Source: Microbacterium sp. TPD7012 | Lineage (GTDB): Bacteria; Actinomycetota; Actinomycetes; Actinomycetales; Microbacteriaceae | Assembly: GCF_003075395.1 (NCBI RefSeq) | Contig: NZ_QDFV01000006.1 | Coordinates: 1 to 64,000, forward strand | Length of the DNA stretch: 64,000 nt | Direction of reading: 5' to 3' | In this document: one piece after another, positions 20,480 through 29,357 of the stretch | Numbering within the stretch: position 1 is the stretch's first letter | Layout of the letters: every line of letters begins with the position of its first letter | Translations under genes and position numbers: made by a program | Notes under the pieces: generated by a model | What the model saw: the letters and a program-made list of their open reading frames with translations, nothing else | What the model was told of the DNA's origin: nothing | Database searches by the model: none

Positions 20480-23005
20480 TCAGTCGCGCAGCGCGGCGCC
20501 GAAGCGCTCGGCGGCGACCGCGACTCCCGCGAGCTTGGCCTCGGTGGCCTCGGCCGCGGTGAGCGTGCGGTCGTCGGCGCGGAAGCGCAGCGCGAAGGTC
20601 AGACTCTTCGATCCCTCGGGCACGCCCTCACCGCGGTAGTCGTCGACGAGTCGCACCGATTCGAGCAGGGCGCCCGCTCCCTCGACCAGCGCCGCGCGAA
20701 CGTCGCCGGCGGGAACATCCGCGGCGACGGTGAGCGAGACGTCCTGCGTGGCAGCGGTGAAGGTCGAGAGCGACTCCGCGACGATGCGTCCGCCCGCGAG
20801 CGCGAGGACGCGATCGAGGTCGAGTTCGAGCACGGTCGCACGACCGGGCAGGTCAGCGTCCTCCGCCACGGCGGGATGCAGCTCACCCACGTAGCCGACG
20901 TCCTCTCCGCCGACGCGGAGAGCGCCCGTGCGACCCGGATGCAGCGCCGCGCGCTCGGACTGGACGACGTCGATGTCGACGCCCGCAGCGGCGGCGATCA
21001 CGCGCACCGCGTCCAGCGCCTCGGCGAGTCCGGCGAGCTCGGCGGCCCGTCCTGGCTGACGCGGTGAGACGTTGCCGGTCAGGAGGGCCGCGACGTGCCG
21101 ATGCTGCGGAGGGATCGAGGCGTTCAGCTCTGCGAGCTTCTCATCGGACGGACGGGCACCCAGCGGCGGCACGTCGTCGGTGCCGTACTCCACACCGGGC
21201 TCGGGGAGGAACACGACACCGGTCTCGAAGATCGCCAGGTCGGTGAGCCCGCGCGCGATGTTGCGGTGCGCGGTCTGCAGCAGGCCGGGGATGAGGGAAC
21301 GGCGCAGGTACGGCGCCTGGCCGTCGAGCGCGTTCGCCAGGCGGATGCTCGGGAGGTGCTCCCCCGATGCCGACCCGTGGAGGTCGTTCTGCGCTTCGGT
21401 CGTGAACGGGAATGCCGGCGTCTCGACGAGACCGGCGGCGGCCAGCGCGTCGGCCACGCGACGCCGGCCCTGCTGGTGAGCCGTGAGTCCGCGACCCGAC
21501 GGCGGCGTGGGCAGCACCGACGGGATGCGGTCGAGTCCGTGGATGCGGGCCACTTCCTCGGCGAGCGTCCACTTGTCGGTGAGGTCGGGCCGCCAGGTGG
21601 GCGGGATGACCGTCCAGCCGGCCCCCTCGGTCCCTGAGCCCGTCGAAGGGGACACTTCCGCGCCGATCGTGGTCAACGCGCCGGTGATCTCGGCATCCGT
21701 GTAGTCGACGCCGATCAGGCCCTGCACGAAACCGGCGGGAAGCTCGATCTCCGAGACGAAGACCTCGGTGAACAGCGCGCCGCCCTCTTCCGTGAGCGTG
21801 CCACCGGCGAGATCGACCATGAGGTCGGCGACGCGGCGGGCCGCTACGAACGGGACGAGCGGGTCGACGCCGCGCTCGAAGCGCTTGGACGCCTCGCTGG
21901 GCAGCTTGTGACGGCGGGCCGAGCGCGCGATGGTCGTCGGGTCGAAGATCGCGGCCTCGATGAGCACGTTGCGCGTGGTCTCGCTCATCTCGGTCGTGCC
22001 GCCGCCCATGACGCCGGCGAGGCCGATCGGACCGGAGTCGTCGGTGATGAGGAGGTCTTCGACGTGCAGGGCGCGCTCGACGCCGTCGAGGGTCTTCATC
22101 TTCTCCCCCGGCGTCGCGCGGCGGACGGTGATGCCTCCGGCGAGCTTGTCGAGGTCATAGCCGTGCAGCGGCTGCCCGAGCTCGAGCATCACGTAGTTGG
22201 TGATGTCGATCAGCACGCCGAGCGAGCGCATGCCCGCGAGGCTGAGCCGCGCGATCATCCACGGCGGTGTCGGACGCGAAGGATCGACGCCGCGCACGAC
22301 GCGCGTGACGAACTCGCTCGCACCGACGCGGCCGCGCACCGGCGCCTGGTCGTCGACGACGGCCGTGTGTCCGGCGCCGGGCTGGAGCTCGGCGAAGTCG
22401 CGCTCGGCCGGGTCGCGGAAGTCCGCACCGGTCGCGTGCGAGTACTCGCGAGCCACGCCGCGCAGCGAGAACGCGTAGCCGCGGTCGGGCGTGACGTTGA
22501 TCTCGACGGCGACGTCGTCGAGTCCGAGCAGCGCGATCGCGTCGGTGCCGACGGGTGCGTCGATGCCGAGATCCGAGAGCACCACGATGCCGTTGTGCTC
22601 GTCGCCCAGTCCGAGTTCGCGCGCCGAGGCGATCATCCCGTCCGAGACATGGCCGTAGGTCTTGCGCGCCGCGATCGGGAACGGACCGGGCAGCACGGCA
22701 CCGGGAAGCGTGACCACGACCTTGTCGCCGGCGACGAAGTTGTGCGCGCCGCAGACGATCCCACGGACGCCGCCCTGCGCCTCGCCCACGTCGACCTGGC
22801 ACCAGTTGATCGTCTTGCCGTTCGACTGCGGCTCGGCCTCGAGCGAGACGACCTGTCCGACGACGACGGGGCCCGAGATCTCGAACCGGTGCACGTCCTC
22901 CTCTTCGAAGCCGACGGTCACCAGCGCCGCGAGGACATCCTCGGGCGTGGCATCCGCTGCCAGATCGACGTACTCACGCAACCACGAAAGCGGGACGCGC
23001 ATCAC
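20480..23005 (-). CDS. pheT: Phenylalanyl-tRNA synthetase beta subunit
   Basis: The 841-residue beta chain pairs with PheS to charge tRNA-Phe. Domains in order are the N-terminal tRNA-binding EMAP/OB region (about 40-150, WCQVDVGE, VCGAHNF), the B3/B4 editing region (GLGDEHNGI through ITNYVMLELGQPLHGYD), B5 (about 400-470), the catalytic-like core, and the C-terminal ferredoxin-fold anticodon-binding domain (FTAATQDVSLTVAADVPAGD). Residues about 452-459 carry SPSTGSGTEG, encoded by a dispersed-repeat copy that also occurs in argC. It overlaps pheS by 4 bp. Confidence 0.98.
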   Translation of the reverse strand: MMRVPLSWLREYVDLAADATPEDVLAALVTVGFEEEDVHRFEISGPVVVGQVVSLEAEPQSNGKTINWCQVDVGEAQGGVRGIVCGAHNFVAGDKVVVTLPGAVLPGPFPIAARKTYGHVSDGMIASARELGLGDEHNGIVVLSDLGIDAPVGTDAIALLGLDDVAVEINVTPDRGYAFSLRGVAREYSHATGADFRDPAERDFAELQPGAGHTAVVDDQAPVRGRVGASEFVTRVVRGVDPSRPTPPWMIARLSLAGMRSLGVLIDITNYVMLELGQPLHGYDLDKLAGGITVRRATPGEKMKTLDGVERALHVEDLLITDDSGPIGLAGVMGGGTTEMSETTRNVLIEAAIFDPTTIARSARRHKLPSEASKRFERGVDPLVPFVAARRVADLMVDLAGGTLTEEGGALFTEVFVSEIELPAGFVQGLIGVDYTDAEITGALTTIGAEVSPSTGSGTEGAGWTVIPPTWRPDLTDKWTLAEEVARIHGLDRIPSVLPTPPSGRGLTAHQQGRRRVADALAAAGLVETPAFPFTTEAQNDLHGSASGEHLPSIRLANALDGQAPYLRRSLIPGLLQTAHRNIARGLTDLAIFETGVVFLPEPGVEYGTDDVPPLGARPSDEKLAELNASIPPQHRHVAALLTGNVSPRQPGRAAELAGLAEALDAVRVIAAAAGVDIDVVQSERAALHPGRTGALRVGGEDVGYVGELHPAVAEDADLPGRATVLELDLDRVLALAGGRIVAESLSTFTAATQDVSLTVAADVPAGDVRAALVEGAGALLESVRLVDDYRGEGVPEGSKSLTFALRFRADDRTLTAAEATEAKLAGVAVAAERFGAALRD
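21629..21651. repeat. Dispersed repeat copy inside pheT
   Basis: GGTCCCTGAGCCCG plus TCGAAGGGG is a variant of the repeat in argC and upstream of hisC. Read on the minus strand it gives SPSTGSGT, the same peptide as in ArgC, inside the B5 region of PheT. The reading frame is kept. Confidence 0.85.
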
Positions 23006-24042
23006 ACCACCATCCCGTACTGCTCGCTGAAACGGACATCACCCTCGGCCATGTCGCGCATGTCCTGCACATCGCTGCGGAACATCAGTCCCCGCTCGAT
23101 GCCCATGCCGAACGCGAAGCCGCTGTACACCTCGGGGTCGATCCCCGCCGCACGCAGCACGTTCGGGTTGACCATGCCACAGCCGCCCCACTCGATCCAG
23201 CGCGCGCCGCCCTTGAAGGTCGGGTGCCACAGGTCGAGCTCGGCGGACGGCTCGGTGAAGGGGAAGTAGTTGGTGCGGAAGCGCATCTTGGCCTCGGGCC
23301 CGAAGAGCTGCTTCGCGAAGTGGTCGAGCGTGCCCTTGAGGTGCGCCATCGTGATGCCCTTGTCGATCACGAGACCCTCGAACTGCGTGAACACCGGCAG
23401 GTGCGTGGCGTCGAACTCGTCGGTGCGGTAGACCCGGCCGGGGCACAGCACGTAGATCGGCACCTCGCGGTCGAGCATCGATCGCACCTGCACCGGGCTC
23501 GTGTGCGTGCGCATGACGAGGTGACGCGAGGTCGGGTCGACGTAGAAGGTGTCCTGCTCCTGACGGGCGGGGTGGTCCACGTCGAAGTTCAGGGCATCGA
23601 AGTTGAACCACTCGTGCTCGAGCTCCGGGCCCTCCGCGATCTCCCACCCCATGCCGACGAAGATGTCGGAGACCTGGTCCTGGAGCAGCGTGAGCGGATG
23701 CCGTGCGCCGACACGCGTGCGCGAGGGGACGGCGGTGATGTCGACCCGCTCCGCCTCGAGGCGCGCGGCGACCTCGGCGGCCGCGAGCTCGGACTCCTTG
23801 GCCGCGAGGGCCTGCGTCACCTGACCGCGGCCCTGGCCGACGAGCTTGCCGAACGCGGCCTTGTTCTCGGGGGCGACCTGGCGCATCGAGGCGTTGAGGA
23901 CGGCGAGCGGCGAGCCCTCCGCCACATGGGCCGCGCGGGCGGCCTTCAGCTCGGCGGTGTCGGCGGCTGCGGCGATCGCGGCAAGCGCCGCCGCGACGGC
24001 TGCTTCGACCGCTTCCGGGGTGATTTCAGGAGACTCAGACAC
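23002..24042 (-). CDS. pheS: Phenylalanyl-tRNA synthetase alpha subunit
   Basis: The 346-residue catalytic chain of PheRS has an N-terminal coiled coil (residues about 10-90), then the class II core: motif 1 around HPLTLLQDQVSDIFVGMGW, motif 2 with FDATHLPVFTQFEGLVIDK, and motif 3 GFAFGMGIERG. The start is GTG at 24042, with a TAGACT hexamer (24051-24056) 8 nt before it. It heads the pheS-pheT operon. Confidence 0.98.
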   Translation of the reverse strand: MSESPEITPEAVEAAVAAALAAIAAAADTAELKAARAAHVAEGSPLAVLNASMRQVAPENKAAFGKLVGQGRGQVTQALAAKESELAAAEVAARLEAERVDITAVPSRTRVGARHPLTLLQDQVSDIFVGMGWEIAEGPELEHEWFNFDALNFDVDHPARQEQDTFYVDPTSRHLVMRTHTSPVQVRSMLDREVPIYVLCPGRVYRTDEFDATHLPVFTQFEGLVIDKGITMAHLKGTLDHFAKQLFGPEAKMRFRTNYFPFTEPSAELDLWHPTFKGGARWIEWGGCGMVNPNVLRAAGIDPEVYSGFAFGMGIERGLMFRSDVQDMRDMAEGDVRFSEQYGMVV

Positions 24043-24093
24043 GAGAGACGAGTCTACCGGGGGTCGCGCGGCGGTCTCTCACCGGTGGCGCTG

Positions 24094-24729
24094 TCAGAGC
24101 GGGCCGAACATCGGCACCGCTGTGCCGGCGATCCAGGTGAGGCGCTCGGCCTCCAGCGCGGCCGCGAGTCGCGGGTCGCGGAGCGCCTGCCGACGCAGCG
24201 TCGCCCTCCCCCGGCCGAGGATCGCGGCCGGGACGACGAACCCGGAGACGAGCAGCAGGGCGAAGGCACCGTCGAGCACGAGGAGCGGCATCGGATCGGC
24301 GCCCGACATCATCGCAGGGACGAGGAAGACGTTGAAGACGAGGAAGATGCTCAGCGCGGCGATGGCACCGCCGCGCAGGTCCCCCGCACCACGAGTCGTG
24401 TAGGACTTCCCCGGTCTCGGGATCCAGTCGCGTTCGCGCCGCAGGAACAGCGCGGCGGCGGCGACGACGAGGACGCCGGCGATCACCCACGGCACCGATG
24501 CGGACGGCGCCACGCCGAGGGCGAGAATGCCGATCCCGACGATCGTCGACGATGCGCCGAGCGACACGAAGGCCCCCCACATGCCGCGGCGCATCGCCCG
24601 CGCCGCGGCGATCTCACGCAACCGGGTGCGCGACTCGACGCCGTATCGCTCAGCGAGTTCCGGATCCAACCACTCCGAGAGGGTCCGGCTGCTCGCAGGA
24701 GGATGAGTCGGGACCGGTTCGACGTGCAC
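24094..24729 (-). CDS. Hypothetical membrane protein
   Basis: The 211-residue product starts with a hydrophilic segment of about 47 residues containing LSEWLDPELAERYGVESRTRLREIAAARAM. Four hydrophobic helices follow (about 50-73, 78-97, 122-140 and 148-168), then a charged C-terminus. I do not recognise a family. The start is GTG. It is upstream of pheS on the same strand, with 51 bp between, but pheS has its own promoter. Codon use looks like its neighbours. Confidence 0.6.
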   Translation of the reverse strand: MHVEPVPTHPPASSRTLSEWLDPELAERYGVESRTRLREIAAARAMRRGMWGAFVSLGASSTIVGIGILALGVAPSASVPWVIAGVLVVAAAALFLRRERDWIPRPGKSYTTRGAGDLRGGAIAALSIFLVFNVFLVPAMMSGADPMPLLVLDGAFALLLVSGFVVPAAILGRGRATLRRQALRDPRLAAALEAERLTWIAGTAVPMFGPL

Positions 24730-24774
24730 GAGGTCAAGCCTGCCAGACGGGACGTCTCGTGCACGCCTTCGGGC

Positions 24775-25707
24775 TCAGACGCCGCCTGAGCTGTTGCCGG
24801 GGTGGAATCTACCCGCGCCGCCCTGCATGGCGATGAGCTCGGTGTCCGTGCCTCCGCCGTGGAGACGCGGATCGTCCCCGCCGCCCACCGGCGTGCCGCC
24901 CTGCAGCCGCGGCGAACGACGAGTGCGGATCTCCAGCCACTTCGCGACGCCGGAGAGGATCAGGCACATGATGATGTAGATGCCGCCGATCACGAAGGCC
25001 GACTGCAGGACCGGTCGGCCCTGCTGAGACGTGAGCTGCTTCGCGAAGTAGAGCAGCTCGGGGTAGGTGATGATGAACCCGAGCGCCGTGTCCTTGAGGG
25101 TCACGACCAGCTGGGCGACGATGACCGGGAGCATCGCCCTGATCGCCTGCGGCATGAGGATCAGCCGCATGACGCCGCTCTTGCGCAGGCCGATCGCGTA
25201 GCCGGCCTCGCTCTGACCGCGCGGCAGCGATTCCACACCGGCGCGGAGGACCTCGGCCAGCACGGAGCCGTTGTAGACCATGAGCGCGAGGACCACAGCC
25301 CAGTACGGCTCCATCTTGATGCCGAGCACGGGCAGGCCGTAGTAGAGCAGCATCATGAAGACGAGCACCGGAACCGCGCGGAAGAACTCGGTGACGACGG
25401 TCACCGGGACGCGGATCCAGGCGTGGTCGGAGAGCCGACCGATCGCCAGGACGAAACCGAGGATGATCGCGAGGATGCCGGCCAGCGCGAAGGCGGCGAG
25501 GGTGCGGCCCAGGGCTCCGAAGATCTGCGTCCAGACGGCGCTGAACGTGAACACGTACCAGCGTGAGGCGTCGAACTGGCCGCTCTCGTAGAAGCGGTAG
25601 CCGATGAAGGCGAGCAGCGCGAGCACCACCACGACGGTGCCGACACCGATCAGGCGGTTCCGCAGGATCGCCCGGGGACCGGGGACGTCGTACAGGACGG
25701 AAGTCAT
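24775..25707 (-). CDS. gluD: Glutamate-type ABC transporter permease (second)
   Basis: The 310-residue inner-membrane permease belongs to the polar amino-acid importer family. The EAA loop that contacts the ATPase reads GVESLPRGQSEAGYAIGLRK (about residues 180-199). Five or six membrane helices are present. After the last helix come about 45 Gly/Arg-rich residues (LQGGTPVGGGDDPRLHGG and onward to NSSGGV) that are not part of the normal permease. The start overlaps the gluC stop by 4 bp. The name follows the corynebacterial gluABCD order. Confidence 0.92.
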   Translation of the reverse strand: MTSVLYDVPGPRAILRNRLIGVGTVVVVLALLAFIGYRFYESGQFDASRWYVFTFSAVWTQIFGALGRTLAAFALAGILAIILGFVLAIGRLSDHAWIRVPVTVVTEFFRAVPVLVFMMLLYYGLPVLGIKMEPYWAVVLALMVYNGSVLAEVLRAGVESLPRGQSEAGYAIGLRKSGVMRLILMPQAIRAMLPVIVAQLVVTLKDTALGFIITYPELLYFAKQLTSQQGRPVLQSAFVIGGIYIIMCLILSGVAKWLEIRTRRSPRLQGGTPVGGGDDPRLHGGGTDTELIAMQGGAGRFHPGNSSGGV

Positions 25708-26351
25708 CGCGCGATCCTCCACTTGTTCTCGAGATAGCGCTGAAGCCAGCTGAGCAGCATGACCAGGGCGACGAAGATGAGGGCGACCCAGAGCAGCACG
25801 ACGAGCGCGTTCTCCCCGCGCTCGCTGAGGTAGGAGCGGATGGCTCCGAGTTCGACCACCGAGAATCCGGCGGCGACCGTGGTGTTCTTCAGGAGAGCGA
25901 TGAAGACGCTCATCATGGGCGGGACGACCGAGCGGAAGGCCTGCGGCAGGATGACGAGCGACATCACCTGGCCGAACGGCAGGCCGATGGCGCGAGCTGC
26001 TTCGGCCTGGCCGACCGGAACGGTGTTGATGCCCGCGCGGATCACCTCGGCGACGTACGTCGCCGTGTAGATGCCGATCGCGAGGATGCCGAGCACCGTG
26101 GTGCTCAGCTTCGGCAGCCCGAGCTGGGGGTAGCCGAAGATGAAGAAGAAGAAGACGAGGGTCAGCGGGGTGTTGCGGATGAGGTTCACGTACACCGTGC
26201 CGACAGCGCGGGCGATCGGCACGGGCGCGACGCGCGCCGCTCCGACGATGATCCCGAGGACGAGTGCGAGCACACCGCCGCCGAAGAAGATCAGCAGCGT
26301 GTTGCGCACCGCTGTTCCCCAGAGATCGAGGTTTCCGAAGATGACGTCCAC
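25704..26351 (-). CDS. gluC: Glutamate-type ABC transporter permease (first)
   Basis: The 215-residue permease has five membrane helices and an EAA loop reading GINTVPVGQAEAARAIGLPF. It opens with LWGTAVRNTLLIFFGGGVLA, typical of HisM/GlnP-type permeases. It pairs with gluD in the membrane channel and sits 62 bp after gluB, across a strong hairpin. Confidence 0.94.
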   Translation of the reverse strand: MDVIFGNLDLWGTAVRNTLLIFFGGGVLALVLGIIVGAARVAPVPIARAVGTVYVNLIRNTPLTLVFFFFIFGYPQLGLPKLSTTVLGILAIGIYTATYVAEVIRAGINTVPVGQAEAARAIGLPFGQVMSLVILPQAFRSVVPPMMSVFIALLKNTTVAAGFSVVELGAIRSYLSERGENALVVLLWVALIFVALVMLLSWLQRYLENKWRIAR

Positions 26352-26376
26352 GCCGCCCTCCCCTTCCGGTTCCGAG

Positions 26377-26406
26377 GAGGGGGCGGCCGCGGACGGCCGC
26401 CCCCTC
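26377..26406 (-). terminator. Strong hairpin between gluB and gluC (partial terminator or mRNA stabiliser)
   Basis: GAGGGGGCGGCCG-CGGA-CGGCCGCCCCCTC is a perfect 13-bp stem with a 4-nt loop, placed 8 bp after the gluB stop. No T-run follows. In importer operons such hairpins protect or end most transcripts after the binding-protein gene, so more binding protein than permease is made; that role is inferred. Confidence 0.8.
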
Positions 26407-26413
26407 GAGCCGA

Positions 26414-27319
26414 TCAGTCGACGGTGGGCTGGGAGACTTCGATGCCCGACGAACCGAGGTTCTTGTCGAAGATCGCCTGCCAGATGTCACCGCCGTCGGT
26501 GAACAGCGTGTTGATGTGCTCCTGGAGAGCCGCGTCGTCCTTGGCCAGGCCGACGCCGTAGCGCTCCTCGGTGAAGGGCTCGCCGACGACCTTCAGGTTG
26601 TCGGGGTCCTGAGCCGCGTAGCCGATGAGGATGGCCTGGTCGGTCGTGACCGCCTGGACCTCACCGGAGAGCAGCGCCTCGACGCAGGCCGAGTACAGGT
26701 CGAACTCCTTGGTGGGGACCTCCGGGAAGTTGGTCCGGATGTTCTGGATCGGCGTCGAGCCGGTCGCCGAGCACACCGTGGTGTCGGCCGACAGGTCGGC
26801 TTCGCTCTTGATGTCCTCGTTGTCGGCCGCGACCAGCAGGCCCTGACCGGTGATGAAGTACGGACCGGCGAAGGCGATCTGCTCCTTGCGCTTGTCGGTG
26901 ATCGAGTACGTGCCGACGTAGTAGTCGACGTCGCCGTTCACGAGCGCCTGCTCGCGGTTGGCGGAGGCGATCGGCTTGAACTCGATCTTGTCCTCGTCGT
27001 AGCCGAGGGAGGCGGCGATCCAGCGGGCGATGTCGACGTCGAAGCCGGTGCGCTCGTTCGTCGTCACATCGAGGTAGCCGAGACCGGGCTGGTCCTCCTT
27101 GACGCCGATGACGACCTTGTCGCGCTCCTTGATGGCGTCGAACGTCGGGCTGCCCTCGAGCTCGACATCGGTGGCGACCTCGAACCAGGTCGACTCCTCG
27201 CCGCCCTCTTCGCCGGTGCCGGCGCCGGGGTCGGACGGGCTGCCGCTGTTGCAGGCCGTGAGCGCCAGCAGGGCCACCGCCGCGATTCCGATGCCTGCCA
27301 GTGTCCGTGTGCGTCGCAT
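26414..27319 (-). CDS. gluB: Glutamate-type ABC transporter substrate-binding lipoprotein
   Basis: The 301-residue protein has a lipoprotein signal, with LLALTAC (lipobox Cys about residue 23) and a Ser/Gly/Glu linker. A periplasmic-binding-protein type 3 domain follows: VIGVKEDQPGLGYLDV, RTGFDVDIARWIAASLGY, VDYYVGTYSITDKRKEQIAF. It should sit outside the membrane and deliver glutamate or a related acidic amino acid to GluCD. It is second in the operon, 58 bp after gluA. Confidence 0.95.
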   Translation of the reverse strand: MRRTRTLAGIGIAAVALLALTACNSGSPSDPGAGTGEEGGEESTWFEVATDVELEGSPTFDAIKERDKVVIGVKEDQPGLGYLDVTTNERTGFDVDIARWIAASLGYDEDKIEFKPIASANREQALVNGDVDYYVGTYSITDKRKEQIAFAGPYFITGQGLLVAADNEDIKSEADLSADTTVCSATGSTPIQNIRTNFPEVPTKEFDLYSACVEALLSGEVQAVTTDQAILIGYAAQDPDNLKVVGEPFTEERYGVGLAKDDAALQEHINTLFTDGGDIWQAIFDKNLGSSGIEVSQPTVD

Positions 27320-27377
27320 GTGCGTCTCCTTCAGTTGCTGTGTGTGCAGGGTCTGTGGTGGTTTCTGGTGCAGAAGC

Positions 27378-28124
<747 letters not shown>

Positions 28125-28127
28125 CAT

Positions 28128-28394
28128 TTCTCCAAGCTAGCCAGGTCGTTCGCGGGGCTCCAGGCACCGGGACAGTATTTACACGTTCGTGACACGGGAC
28201 CGTGCCCACCCGGCGTCTCTGCGCGGGTGATCCACGGCCCGCCCCCGCGGGCCGTGGATCGGGTCCTGCCGCTGCGCTCCCGCCCGACGACTGCGAGCAG
28301 CGGGACCGTCGATCGTGCACGATCGACCTCAGATTGGCAGAGCGCCGATCCTCTGTCAGAGTTCTTGAGGATTTCTTGAGACTCGCTCGACGGC
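28128..28394. other. Promoter region of gluABCD and 3' end of the TCS operon
   Basis: No gene is seen here. An AT-rich patch read on the minus strand as TGTAAATACTG (about 28174-28184) is a candidate -10 for gluA. CACGG-GA-CCGTG (about 28193-28204) is a short inverted repeat just upstream that could bind a regulator. A perfect terminator-like hairpin follows at 28229-28260. Confidence 0.5.
28229..28260 (-). terminator. Terminator-like hairpin after the TAXI/TCS operon
   Basis: GATCCACGGCCCGC-CCCC-GCGGGCCGTGGATC is a perfect 14-bp stem. It lies about 135 bp beyond the stop of the TAXI gene and upstream of the gluA promoter, so it separates the two minus-strand operons. It lacks a long T-run. 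Confidence 0.75.
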
Positions 28395-29357
28395 TCAGTC
28401 GCGCAGGTCGCGATAGTACTCGACGGCCCCGGGATGCAGCGCGACGGGACCGGTGAAGATCGCCTGACGCCGATCGAGCAGCGCCGCCGCCGGAACCTGC
28501 TCCGCGATCCGCGGACGCGCGTCGAAGAGACCGGACAGCACGTCGCGGACGATGCCGTCCGGAGTGGCGGCCGAGGTGACGAGATAGTTGGGCACCGCCA
28601 TGGTGGGCGCCCCCTCCTCGAGGCCGTACATGCCCTCCGGGACGTCCGCCGGGCGGTACGCGTGCGAGTACTGCTCGTTCACCTCGATGACCCAGTCCTG
28701 CTCGATCGGGAGCAGGCGCACCGGCATCCGCTCGGACAGCTCCGCGATTCCGGGGGTCGGCAGCCCACCCACCCAGAAGAAGCCGTCGATCTCTCCGTTC
28801 TCCATCGCCTCGATCGATCCGCTCAGGTCGAGCTGCGGGTTGCGGACGGATGCCGCTGCGACGCCCGCGGCATCCAGGACCCGCCCCGCGATGACGTTGA
28901 CCCCGGAGTTCTCCGCCCCCAGGGAGACGTCCCGCCCGGCCAGATCGGCGATCCCCTCGATCTCGGAGTCCCCGCGCACGACCACGTGCAGGTACTCGTC
29001 GTACAGCCGGGCGACGGCCTCGATGTCCAGAGGTTCGGGGAACGCCCCTGCTCCAGCCACGGCGTCGGCTGCCGCGTCTCCCTGCGCGAAGCCGATCAGC
29101 GCCTCTCCCGCGCTCACGCGCAGGAGGTTGTCGACGGATCCGGCGGTCTCGTCGACCGACATCCGGATGTCCAGGGACTGTGAAAGCTCCGCGGCGAGGT
29201 GTCCGCCGTAGTCGAAGTAGACACCTGTCGACCCGCCGCCCGCGATCGCGTACTCCTCGCCCGTCCATTCGCTTGCCCGCGACGTGCAGCCGGTCAACCC
29301 TCCGAGCAGCGCGAGCACGGCGAGAACGGCGACGGCACGGCGGCGGCGCGGGATCAT
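28395..29357 (-). CDS. TAXI-family solute-binding lipoprotein
   Basis: The 320-residue protein has a lipoprotein signal (LLGGLTGCTS, Cys about 24). A TAXI-type TRAP receptor domain follows: AIAGGGSTGVYFDYGGHLA, then VDNLLRVSAGEALIGFAQGD, then DVSLGAENSGVNVIAGRVLD. No TRAP membrane subunit is adjacent. Instead it is the last gene of an operon with a response regulator and a sensor kinase, overlapping the kinase by 4 bp. The likely job is to bind a small acid outside the cell and present it to the kinase. Ligand unknown. Confidence 0.9.
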   Translation of the reverse strand: MIPRRRRAVAVLAVLALLGGLTGCTSRASEWTGEEYAIAGGGSTGVYFDYGGHLAAELSQSLDIRMSVDETAGSVDNLLRVSAGEALIGFAQGDAAADAVAGAGAFPEPLDIEAVARLYDEYLHVVVRGDSEIEGIADLAGRDVSLGAENSGVNVIAGRVLDAAGVAAASVRNPQLDLSGSIEAMENGEIDGFFWVGGLPTPGIAELSERMPVRLLPIEQDWVIEVNEQYSHAYRPADVPEGMYGLEEGAPTMAVPNYLVTSAATPDGIVRDVLSGLFDARPRIAEQVPAAALLDRRQAIFTGPVALHPGAVEYYRDLRD

